The notes beneath the pieces are model-generated. The model did not search any database. It saw nothing but the letters and a program-made list of their open reading frames with translations, and had not been told where the DNA came from. The translations under genes and the position numbers were made by a program. This document shows, piece after piece, positions 7,115 to 18,900 of a DNA stretch of 35,282 bases; within the stretch, counting starts at the first letter, position 1, and every line of letters starts with the position of its first letter. This stretch comes from Steroidobacter agaridevorans (GTDB lineage: Bacteria; Pseudomonadota; Gammaproteobacteria; Steroidobacterales; Steroidobacteraceae): positions 74,048 through 109,329 of the forward strand of contig NZ_BLJO01000013.1 of the NCBI RefSeq assembly GCF_009932555.1, in the 5' to 3' direction.

Positions 7115-8428
7115 ATGGCCGACTCGCTCGGGTCGTATTCTTACTTTCGTCTCAATTTTGAACAGCAGCGCAAACGCGCCAAGGAGCTGCTGAAAGCCGC
7201 GCGTGCAGGAGAGCCCGCAGCGCTTGCTCGCTTCACGTCACCACCCAGGCTCGCCGAAGCGCAATACCTGATTGCGCAGGAACTGCGGTTCGATAGTTGG
7301 GCCGCACTCAAGCGCCACATCGAGGCGATGACCCGTGAACATGAAGCCGTGCGAGCACAGGCGACGGCACCGCTCGACGGCGACATGCGCACGCTGCACG
7401 TCCGGTGTGGCAGCGATCTCCAGGGTCCGCTGCACGACGCCGGCTTTCGAGGCGACTTTTACGAGCACAACTATCCCTATCTGATCGGCCCTGTGCGCGA
7501 GGGGCCGAAGTGTCTCGAGGAGCGAGCACACTTTCTAGTTGATAGCTACGCCGACTCGCGCGACCCACCGCTTCAGTACGAATCCGTGTTGCGCGATCTC
7601 GAACGCGACGAACAGCGACTGCACGATTCCGCAAGCTACGACCGAGTCGTGATCTGGTCCGAGTTCGACTGCTACGACCAACTCGTACTGGCGCGGCTAC
7701 TGGGACATTACTCGACCCATCGCCGTCCGCCGCGACTGGAGCTGATCAATATCGGCGAGTTTCCGGGCGCAGTGCGTTTCATCGGCCTGGGGCAACTACC
7801 GCCCGAGGCGTTACGCATGCTCTGGACGACGCGACAACCGGCGACGCGTGCCACGTTGACGCTCGGTCTCAATGTTTGGTGCGCTCTTGTCGCTCCCGAC
7901 CCTCGCGCACTCGCTTCAATTATGCAAGGTGGCACGTCAGTACTGCCGCTGCTCGGCAAGGCGTTGCACCGGCATTTGCGTGAGCTGCCGTCGCGCATGA
8001 ACGGCCTATCCTTTACCGAGCAGATGGCGCTACAACTGCTCGCCGAAGAGGAGATGAATCTCGCTCACCTCTATGGACGCCTGACGTACCAACTAGACCC
8101 TCTCCCCGGCCAAGGCGATTTCCAGGTTCGCAATCGCGTGCTGAACATGGAGGGTGCGAGCGCTCGCCTTTATGAGCGCCGCCCAGGGATTGCGCGCAAC
8201 GGCGAGGCGCGCCCGCCCTGGACTGATGTACTGACGATTACCACGCTGGGACGAGCAGTGTTGAACGGCGACATCGATTTCCTGTCGCTCGAGCCACCGA
8301 AGCGGTGGGTCGGTGGAGTAGAGATCGGGCCCGGAATGCCCGATTGGCGCTGGGATGAGGATAGAAAAGACGCGGTGTGCGTAGATGGCTCAAAATCGCA
8401 GCGGCGCCAAAAGCGACCTCGCACATAG
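7115..8428 (+). CDS. DUF1835/DUF3658-type protein with ankyrin-associated N-terminal domain
   Basis: 437 residues. Residues 1-75 (FRLNFEQQRKRAKELLKAAR, then RLAEAQYLIAQELRFDSWAA and LKRHIEAM) match the helical leader commonly found in front of ankyrin-repeat proteins. From about residue 90, TLHVRCGSDLQGPLHDAGF, then DFYEHNYPYLIGPV and VIWSEFDCYDQLVLARLL, are the signatures of DUF1835. The C-terminal segment, with LSFTEQMALQLLAEEE and a winged-helix-like VLTITTLGRAVLNG, fits the DUF3658 companion. The family is cytoplasmic and of unknown function. The start follows AAGGGG at good spacing. The pairing of this leader with DUF1835 rather than with ankyrins is the odd point. Confidence 0.7.
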   Translation: MADSLGSYSYFRLNFEQQRKRAKELLKAARAGEPAALARFTSPPRLAEAQYLIAQELRFDSWAALKRHIEAMTREHEAVRAQATAPLDGDMRTLHVRCGSDLQGPLHDAGFRGDFYEHNYPYLIGPVREGPKCLEERAHFLVDSYADSRDPPLQYESVLRDLERDEQRLHDSASYDRVVIWSEFDCYDQLVLARLLGHYSTHRRPPRLELINIGEFPGAVRFIGLGQLPPEALRMLWTTRQPATRATLTLGLNVWCALVAPDPRALASIMQGGTSVLPLLGKALHRHLRELPSRMNGLSFTEQMALQLLAEEEMNLAHLYGRLTYQLDPLPGQGDFQVRNRVLNMEGASARLYERRPGIARNGEARPPWTDVLTITTLGRAVLNGDIDFLSLEPPKRWVGGVEIGPGMPDWRWDEDRKDAVCVDGSKSQRRQKRPRT

Positions 8429-8490
8429 GGAACCTGCCATCGCACCGATGAATTCTCATCATCTCCGACGAACGGACTTGAGAGACGCCG

Positions 8491-9351
8491 ATGTACATCA
8501 TCTTGGGTGGAACGGGGCATGTCGGCTCGGCAGTGACGGAAACGCTGCTCGGTCGTGGCGAAGAGGTGACAATCATTACGCGCCAGGCGAGCCACGCCGG
8601 CGCATGGAGCGCGAAAGGCGCAGAGATCGTTGAGGCAAGCGTCGAGGATGTAGCATCGCTCCGCGCAGCCTTTCGTCACGGCCGCCGCGCCTTCCTTCTC
8701 AATCCACCCGCGGACCCGTCGACGGACACTGATGCGGTTGAGAGACGAACGGTCTCCAACATCCTTGCCGCGTTGGAAGGTTCGAAGCTCGAGAAGGTTG
8801 TCGCCCAATCGACGGGCGGCGCGCAGCCCGGCGAGCGCATCGGCGATTTGAGCGTACTGTGGGAGCTCGAAGAAGGCCTGCGAAGACAACCCATCCCGGC
8901 CGCTATCAACCGCGGCGCCTACTACATGAGTAACTGGGACGGGCTGCTCGATGTCGTCCGCAATACGGGCAAGCTACCCACGATGTTCGCCGCCGATCTT
9001 GCTATCCCGATGGTAGCGCCGCGCGATCTCGGCACGCTGGCAGCCGAACGGCTGGTGTCCTCGCCTGATGACGTCGGTGTTCGCTATGTCGAAGGCCCAG
9101 CGCGCTATACACCAGCCGACGTGGCGAAAGCCTTCTCGAAGGCACTCGCCCGGCCAGTCGAAGTGGTCGTCACGCCGCGTGACCAGTGGAAAGAGTCATT
9201 TCTCAATCTCGGCTTCTCCGAAGCCGCCGCAGATTCGTATGCGCGAATGACGGCGGTGAGCGTGGATGGCGGCTTCGACATGTCCGACAACGCATGGCGC
9301 GGCACAACCACACTCGAACGTTACATCACCGAATTGGTGAGCAGCAGGTGA
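8491..9351 (+). CDS. NmrA/QOR2-like NAD(P)-binding oxidoreductase or sensor
   Basis: 286 residues, an atypical short-chain dehydrogenase fold. MYIILGGTGHVGSAV is the Rossmann glycine motif (GGTGHVG, residues 6-12), and TIITRQASH follows the second strand, where an Arg can select NADPH. The usual SDR catalytic YxxxK is not evident; instead there are VVAQSTGG and NRGAYYMSNW, as in NmrA-like and QOR2-like proteins. These either reduce quinones or small carbonyls or sense the NADPH/NADP ratio. It lies 62 bases after the DUF1835 gene and may be co-transcribed. It is convergent with the membrane protein gene at 9365. Substrate unknown. Confidence 0.85.
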   Translation: MYIILGGTGHVGSAVTETLLGRGEEVTIITRQASHAGAWSAKGAEIVEASVEDVASLRAAFRHGRRAFLLNPPADPSTDTDAVERRTVSNILAALEGSKLEKVVAQSTGGAQPGERIGDLSVLWELEEGLRRQPIPAAINRGAYYMSNWDGLLDVVRNTGKLPTMFAADLAIPMVAPRDLGTLAAERLVSSPDDVGVRYVEGPARYTPADVAKAFSKALARPVEVVVTPRDQWKESFLNLGFSEAAADSYARMTAVSVDGGFDMSDNAWRGTTTLERYITELVSSR

Positions 9352-9364
9352 TGCTTTCTATAGA

Positions 9365-10327
9365 TCAAAGCTCTGAAACAAAGCCTGGGCGGACCTTGCC
9401 CGGCGCGTTCGGGCCGAGCAGAGCATCGATCGAGCTGCCCGACCTGCGGCCCGCAGCTGACAGTTTTTGAACTCGCATCAGGCATTCATCGCCGTTGCGA
9501 GCCGCATCGAATTGCTCCACCCAGGACGGTGATGAGCGGATTTCGCGGCTTTCGCCGATCAGTTCGATCGCCAGAGGAGTTGCAACCATACAGGCGACGT
9601 AGCGAATCTGACTGCCGTATCGAGTTTCTTCCTCATAGGTGACCGGCCGCTGTGCCCTGCCAGGAAGAATCATCCCTTCGATCGGGTATTCCCATGACGT
9701 GGATTGGCGGTCGCTACATTCCAGCGGACTCTTCGAGCAAGAGGCGAACACCACACCCACCGGGGCGCCACACTCGTTTTCTATCGTCCAGCGGGTGAGG
9801 TCCGCCGGATCGCGATTCAACGCGTAAACGCAGTTTGTTGCCGCCCAGGGATCCGCTTCCGTGAATACAAGTCCGGCGCCATGAGGCGCCTTGGCTTCCG
9901 CGGGTGCTTCAGGTGGTTGCGGCGAAGTCAGCGCCGATGCCCTCGCAATCTCACTGCGATGCTCAGGATGCTTCTCAGCGATGGTTCGGCCAGCCGCGGG
10001 ACCGATGTCACTCTCTGCCGGTGCGGCGGTCGTCGGCGCTGCTTGCGGAGCAGCCACACGTTCTGCTGTTCCCCTGCCCCACGGTGTAGATTGTCGCCTC
10101 GGCTCCGCCGACTCGATGTTTGGTGACAGCCGCAGCTCAGATAACAAACCGACCGTGAGCACAACAATCGCCGCTGCCGCCAGCAGCAACGTGACACCAA
10201 TGCTGATCACGACCCAGCTGATGCTCACGTTGCTGTTACGAATGGAATTCCACTGGCTCAACAGATAACTGGCCAGGGAGGCTGCGGTGACGAGCAGAAA
10301 AGCGATGACCAAGGTGGAAGCGTCCAT
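9365..10327 (-). CDS. Two-TM membrane protein with Pro/Ala-rich linker, unknown function
   Basis: 320 residues from ATG 10327, which has GGAGAG five bases upstream; an in-frame TTG four codons earlier is less likely. Two hydrophobic helices, at about residues 4-24 (LVIAFLLVTAASLASYLLSQ) and 37-62 (ISWVVISIGVTLLLAAAAIV), anchor it in the inner membrane. A low-complexity Ala/Pro/Glu linker covers about 75-150. The C-terminal globular part (NCVYALNRDPADLTRWTIEN, ECGAPVGVVFASC, IRYVACM) has several Cys and looks periplasmic or extracytoplasmic. No family recognised. It is downstream of the alpha/beta hydrolase on the same strand, separated by 123 bases that could hold a promoter. Confidence 0.65.
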   Translation of the reverse strand: MDASTLVIAFLLVTAASLASYLLSQWNSIRNSNVSISWVVISIGVTLLLAAAAIVVLTVGLLSELRLSPNIESAEPRRQSTPWGRGTAERVAAPQAAPTTAAPAESDIGPAAGRTIAEKHPEHRSEIARASALTSPQPPEAPAEAKAPHGAGLVFTEADPWAATNCVYALNRDPADLTRWTIENECGAPVGVVFASCSKSPLECSDRQSTSWEYPIEGMILPGRAQRPVTYEEETRYGSQIRYVACMVATPLAIELIGESREIRSSPSWVEQFDAARNGDECLMRVQKLSAAGRRSGSSIDALLGPNAPGKVRPGFVSEL

Positions 10328-10450
10328 GGGACTCTCCAAACTGTGACACCGGACTCTGCAAGAGAGGGTATATCAAACCCGAGGCCCGAAGCACTCAGGC
10401 ACGTTGCAATGGGCGGCAACTTTCGACGAGTCATCGCTTTAGGCCCACCT

Positions 10451-11332
10451 TCATCTCGCCGCGCTCGCGATGAAACCGCGAACCGCGTCGGCGCACTCGC
10501 GGCAGTGAGTTTCCAATAGGAAATGCGCACCGTCGAGAACGTGCATCTCCAGCCGCTCCAGTTCGCGCGCGTAAGCTATGATCTCGTCCAGCGCGTAATA
10601 GACATCGTGGCGCCCCCAGATGATCAGACAGGGCGGCTGATGCTCCCGGTGATAGCGCGAGATGTCCGGGAAGCGCGCGACGTAGTTCTTATAATCTTCG
10701 AAAAGCTTGAACTGAATCTCGACATTGCCGGGCCTGCTCATGCGCTCCCAGTCGAGGTGCCAACACTCGGGTGGGAACAGCGGCTTCAGACGCTCCGGAA
10801 CTCCGTCGAGATACACGGCTCGTGCGCCTTCGAAGTTGAGCCAGTCGGGCAGCTTCGCGCGATTCTCGGGCGACGGATCGGCCCAGAAGGCCTTGGCATC
10901 GTCCCAGATCCCGACCATGCCTTCGTCATGCGCGCTGCCATTCTGAACGATGAGGCCGAGCACGCGCTCGGCGCGACGCAGCGCGAGCTGATATGCGACG
11001 GGCGCGCCATAGTCGTGAACGTAAAGAAACATCCGCTTCAGCCCGAGCACATCGGTGAGCGCTTCGATGGTGCTGGCGAGGTTCTCGAAGCTGTACTCAT
11101 AGCGCTCCTGCGGCGGCGCTTCTGAGAACCCGAAGCCCGGCATGTCCGGCGCAACGAGATACGCCGTGTCCGCGAGCAAAGGCAGGAGATTGCGGAAGGT
11201 GTGCGAAGAGCTCGGCGCGCCGTGGAGGAGCAGCACGGCGGGCCGATCGGGCTCGCCGGCTTCGCGAATGAACAACTCGAGTCCGTTGACTGAAACCGTC
11301 CGATGGCGTGTCTTGCAGGTACCGATCGACAT
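10451..11332 (-). CDS. Alpha/beta hydrolase of the haloalkane dehalogenase/epoxide hydrolase type
   Basis: 293 residues. The core fold begins AVLLLHGAPSSSHTFRNLLP, with the HG oxyanion turn. The nucleophile elbow is YVHDYGAPV, with Asp107 in place of Ser, the hallmark of dehalogenases and epoxide hydrolases, which form an ester with the substrate. A cap domain with many Trp and Tyr residues covers about 140-215. The acid is probably the Asp of WGRHDVYY and the base His is in DGAHFLLE. HDYG differs from the commoner HDWG and HDRG forms, so I would not name a substrate. No signal peptide, so cytoplasmic. A GGAGA site precedes the ATG. The 183 bases between this start and 11516 contain the divergent promoters and nothing else I can identify. 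Confidence 0.85.
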   Translation of the reverse strand: MSIGTCKTRHRTVSVNGLELFIREAGEPDRPAVLLLHGAPSSSHTFRNLLPLLADTAYLVAPDMPGFGFSEAPPQERYEYSFENLASTIEALTDVLGLKRMFLYVHDYGAPVAYQLALRRAERVLGLIVQNGSAHDEGMVGIWDDAKAFWADPSPENRAKLPDWLNFEGARAVYLDGVPERLKPLFPPECWHLDWERMSRPGNVEIQFKLFEDYKNYVARFPDISRYHREHQPPCLIIWGRHDVYYALDEIIAYARELERLEMHVLDGAHFLLETHCRECADAVRGFIASAAR

Positions 11333-11515
11333 GGCGGCGCATCTCCGTTGACCCGACCCGTAACCGCCGAATGCGCCTCTCGACGTTAAGTTCCGAAGGG
11401 CTCAGAAATCAGCGAAACGAGCGAAATGGGCGCTCCGCACGTACCAATGCTCTACTTGCTCGCAACGGATTTCGGCGTATCGTTCGCACGCTTCCCTCAG
11501 TCCAGGACACTGCGC

Positions 11516-11983
11516 ATGAGCCTTAAGACTTCGCTGACCTGCTTCATCGCTCTCGTCGCCTTCGCCGGTTCGGCCGCCGCTGATCCGACAACACTTGCCA
11601 AAGAGGTGCGCGACGCAGAGCAGGCATTTGCAGCTACCATGGCGGCTCGTGACCACGCCGCCTTCACGCGACATCTCGCGGAAGACGCCGTGTTCTTTGA
11701 CGATAAGAAAGCGACCCGCGGCAAAGCGGCGATCGCGGCAGCATGGAAGGCGTTCTTCGAGGGTCCGAATCCGCCATTCTCGTGGACGCCCGAGACCGTG
11801 GAAGTGATCGACTCCGGCACGCTGGCCCACAGCAGCGGCCCCATTTTCGATCCCAAAGGCAAGCGCGTCGGCACGTTCAATTCAGTATGGCGTCGCGAGC
11901 CGGACGGCGCATGGCGCGTCGTGTTCGACAAGGGATGCAATGCATGCGACTGTGCCAGGGCTAGCGCAAGCGCAGCGCCTTGA
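11516..11983 (+). CDS. Exported DUF4440/SnoaL-like protein
   Basis: 155 residues from ATG 11516. This start is chosen because MSLKTSLTCFIALVAFAGSA makes a clean signal peptide cleaved near AAA-DP; the in-frame ATG 90 bases earlier gives no such leader. The mature part is one NTF2-like domain: EVRDAEQAFAATMAARDHAA and FTRHLAEDAVFFDDKKATRG are the usual helix and strand of the DUF4440/SgcJ group, ending VWRREPDGAWRVVFDKG. A C-terminal CNACDC tail with three Cys is unusual and might bind metal or form disulfides. Likely periplasmic. Its end overlaps the convergent amidohydrolase gene by 23 bases. Activity unknown. Confidence 0.8.
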   Translation: MSLKTSLTCFIALVAFAGSAAADPTTLAKEVRDAEQAFAATMAARDHAAFTRHLAEDAVFFDDKKATRGKAAIAAAWKAFFEGPNPPFSWTPETVEVIDSGTLAHSSGPIFDPKGKRVGTFNSVWRREPDGAWRVVFDKGCNACDCARASASAAP

Positions 11984-12836
11984 TCGCATTCTCCTTGAAA
12001 ATCAGCGGCCGCACCTCCGGCTTGAAGCCCGCCTCCGCGAAATCCTTCATCCAGCGCTCGGGCGTGATCAGGGGATAGTCCGAGCCGAACAGCATCTTGT
12101 GCTTGAGCTGGCCGTTGGCGTACTGGATCAGTTGGGGCTGGAAATACTTGGGCGACCATCCCGACAGATCGATATAAACATTCGGCTTGTGCAAGCACAC
12201 CGACAGCGCCTCGTCCTGCCACGGCCAGGACGGGTGCGCGATGATGACATTCATCTCCGGAAAATCCGCGGCGACGTCGTCGAGATAAATCGGGTTGGAG
12301 TATTTCAGACGCAGCCCGCCGCCGCCCGGCATCCCGGTGCCAATGCCTGAGTGGCCGCTATGAAAGATCGCCGGCAACTTGTGCTCGGCGATCACCTCGT
12401 ATAGCGGATAAGCCATTCGGTCGTTGGGAAAGAAGCCCTGCGCAGTGGGATGGAATTTGAACCCGCGAATGACGCCGTCCTTCAACAGCGCCTTCGCCTC
12501 GCGCACGCCCATCCTGCCCTTGTGAGGATCGATGCTGGCGAATGCGATCATCATGTCGGCATTGTCGCGCGCCGCATCCGCCACTTCTTCGTTGGGAATG
12601 CGGCGCGCGCCGATCTGATGTTCGGAATCGACCGTGAACATCACCAGCCCGATCTTCCGTTCGCGATAGTAGGCCACCGTCTCCGCGATAGTCGGCCGGC
12701 GACTGCCGGCCTTGAAGTACACGTTCGCCGCATTCTCGTATTCCTGCCACACCTCGTCCGTCGGGCAGCGGCAGGAGACTTCGGCATGCGTGTGCACGTC
12801 TATCGCAATCAGCTCGTCGAGCTTGAGAGACGTCAT
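11961..12836 (-). CDS. Metal-dependent amidohydrolase (amidohydrolase-2 family) of the aromatic cluster
   Basis: 291 residues from ATG 12836; upstream in-frame residues only shadow ligM. TIM-barrel hydrolase of the ACMSD/LigW/LigJ superfamily (PF04909 type). Metal ligands visible: H15 and H17 in IDVHTHAE, H129 in GFKFHPT, H159 in AIFHSGHSG, H201 in IIAHPSWPW, and D253 in LFGSDYP. Enzymes of this family decarboxylate or hydrolyse aromatic acids and ring-cleavage products. As the last gene of the block, seven bases after ligM, it probably acts on an intermediate of vanillate/protocatechuate degradation or a 5-carboxy aromatic. It is not LigI-like enough for me to name it. Cytoplasmic. It overlaps the convergent DUF4440 gene by 23 bases. 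Confidence 0.8.
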   Translation of the reverse strand: MTSLKLDELIAIDVHTHAEVSCRCPTDEVWQEYENAANVYFKAGSRRPTIAETVAYYRERKIGLVMFTVDSEHQIGARRIPNEEVADAARDNADMMIAFASIDPHKGRMGVREAKALLKDGVIRGFKFHPTAQGFFPNDRMAYPLYEVIAEHKLPAIFHSGHSGIGTGMPGGGGLRLKYSNPIYLDDVAADFPEMNVIIAHPSWPWQDEALSVCLHKPNVYIDLSGWSPKYFQPQLIQYANGQLKHKMLFGSDYPLITPERWMKDFAEAGFKPEVRPLIFKENAIKALRLR

Positions 12837-12843
12837 GACAAGC

Positions 12844-16762
<3,919 letters not shown>

Positions 16763-16763
<1 letters not shown>

Positions 16764-18886
16764 CAGGCGGCGCGCTCGCTGTCCCAGCTTGCAAACGACC
16801 TTCCTTGCTGAGCGAGTGTTTCGAGCAGCGGCGCCGGCCGCCAGTAGTCGTCGCGACTCTTCATGCGCGCACCGTAGTACTCGATGCGGTCGAGAACGTG
16901 CTTCAGCCCGAGGCTGTCGGCATGAAACATCGGACCGCCAAGATGCCTCGGAAAGCCATAACCATGCACCCACACCACATCGATATCGGCAGCGCGCATC
17001 GCGATGCCGGCTTCGAGCACCTGCGCACCGACGTTAATGAGTTGCAGCAGGCACCGCTCCACGATTTCGGAGGTTTCGATCGACCTACGGGCGATGCCGC
17101 GATCGGCGGCAAACTTGGCGATGAGTTCGATCACCTCATCATCCGGCAGCGCCTGTCGCTCGCCGGGCCGATATCGATAGAAGCCCGCCAGGGTCTTCTG
17201 CCCGAGACGGTTCATCGCCGTCAGCGCATCGGCAATGACAAAATAGGGATCCGGCCGCGTCTCCCGTTTGAACAGCTCGATGCGGGTCTTGGTGCCGACA
17301 TCGGTCCCACCCAGATCGTTGACGCGCGCCGGCCCCATCGCGAAACCGAAAGATTCCATGGCGCTGTCGACCTGTTCGGGTGTCGCGCCTTCCAGCATCA
17401 ACTGCTCCGCTTCACGCCAGTAGCCGTCCAGCATCATCTTGTTGCCAATGAAGCCGAAGGCGTCGCCGGCCACGACGCCAATCTTCTTCAACTGCTTTGC
17501 CAGCGCCAGCGCCCGGCCGAGCGCGGCCGCATCGGTGCTGGGCGACCGCACGATCTCGAGCAGTTTCATCACGTGGGCCGGGCTGAAGAAATGCAGCCCG
17601 ACCACCCGTTGCGGATCGCGACAGGGCCGTGACAACTCGGCGATGGACAATGTCGAAGTATTCGACGCCAGCAAGGTCGATGCTGGGGTGAGCGAAGCGA
17701 TCTTCGACAGGATGCTTTGCTTGAGCGCCAGATCTTCGAACACCGCCTCGATCACCACATCGGCTTCGGCGGCGGCGCCAAGCTCCAGCGAATCCACGAT
17801 GCGTCCGCGGCGGCGTGCGGCTTCTTCATGAGTCAATCGCCCGCGCGCCACACTCGACTCATAGTTCGACGCGATCAACGCGAGACCGCGCTCGATGCCG
17901 TCGGCATGGGAGTCGATCAACGTAACGGCCATGCCCGCATCGGCGCAGGCTGTGGCGATGCCGCTGCCCATCGTTCCCGCGCCGATGATTGCGACCCGGG
18001 CAATCAGCGCCTTTGAGGAATCCATCGCGACACCCGGCACTTTCGCGACCTGCCGCTCGGCGAAGAACAGGTGGCGCAGTGCCTTGCTTTCCATCGACGC
18101 GATCGAACGATCGGCAATGCGACGCTCGATGGCGAGCCCCGCATCGAAATCCGATTGCGTGGCCGCAGTGACCGCTTCGAGGGCGAGCTGCTGAGTCGTA
18201 CGTCCTTTCAATGCTCGCGAATGTTTGCTGACGATGGCAGCAATCCCTGGCGCATCGAAGCCCGAAACCTCGACCGGCCGGCTGCCCGTCGGCCGGGGCT
18301 TTGCGCCCTGCTCGATCAATTGCTCGCAGAAACGTTGTGCTCCCAGCAGCAGATCTCCGTCGACCACTGCATCGACCAGTCTGAGCTTCGACGCCGCGGC
18401 GGCATCGACCGGTGCGCCAGAAACAATCATATCGAGGGCCGCCGCCGCACCGATGACTCGCGGCAGACGCTGCGTGCCGCCGGCGCCTGGAATCAGCCCC
18501 AGCGTGATCTCCGGAAGGCCGAGCTTCGCATCCGCCGTCGCCACTCGGTAGTGACATGCAAGCGCCAGCTCGACGCCGCCGCCGAGCGCCATGCCATGCA
18601 GAGCCGCGACGATCGGCTTGCTCGATGCCTCGATGGACGCGAACACCGCCTGCAGTGTCGGCTCCGCCATCGGCCCGTCGAATTCGCCAATGTCGGCGCC
18701 GGCCGAAAACGTCTTGCCGGCGCATGCGATGACGATCGCCCGCACGGACGCATCGGCGAGCGCTGCCGCAAGCGTGCGCGCAAGCCCGGCACGGACCGAT
18801 GCTCCGAGCACATTCACTGGCGGATAATCGATCAGCAAGAAGCCAACCTGATTCCTGCGCTGATACTGAACGGCTTCTGACGGCAT
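16763..18886 (-). CDS. Bifunctional enoyl-CoA hydratase/3-hydroxyacyl-CoA dehydrogenase
   Basis: 707 residues, FadB/FadJ/peroxisomal-MFE1 architecture. Crotonase domain at about 1-190: oxyanion and catalytic parts AGKTFSAGADIGEFDG, GMALGGGVELALACHYRVAT with E106, and GLPEITLGLIPGAGGTQRLP with E126, so both hydratase glutamates are present. NAD-binding dehydrogenase at about 295-480: VAIIGAGTMGSGIATACADA (302-307 Gly motif) and VVGLHFFSPAHVMKLLE with H432. C-terminal dehydrogenase helices continue to the end (GMGPARVNDLGG-like region, GGPMFHADSLGL). In this cluster it would hydrate feruloyl-CoA and oxidise the 3-hydroxy product to the 3-keto-CoA, as in CoA-dependent beta-oxidative ferulate deacetylation. 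A general fatty-acid role is the alternative. A GAGGGA site precedes the ATG, 14 bases after the receptor gene. Confidence 0.93.
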
Positions 18887-18900
18887 CGATCCCTCGCTCC

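Noticed and set aside
10451-11332. Calling the Asp-nucleophile hydrolase a haloalkane dehalogenase
   Set aside because: The HDYG elbow lacks the Trp that helps bind halide in HDWG enzymes and the other halide-binding residue cannot be placed, so the substrate is left open.
11961-12836. Naming the amidohydrolase ligI, ligJ or ligW
   Set aside because: Metal ligands fit the superfamily, but I cannot recall substrate-specific signatures well enough to choose.
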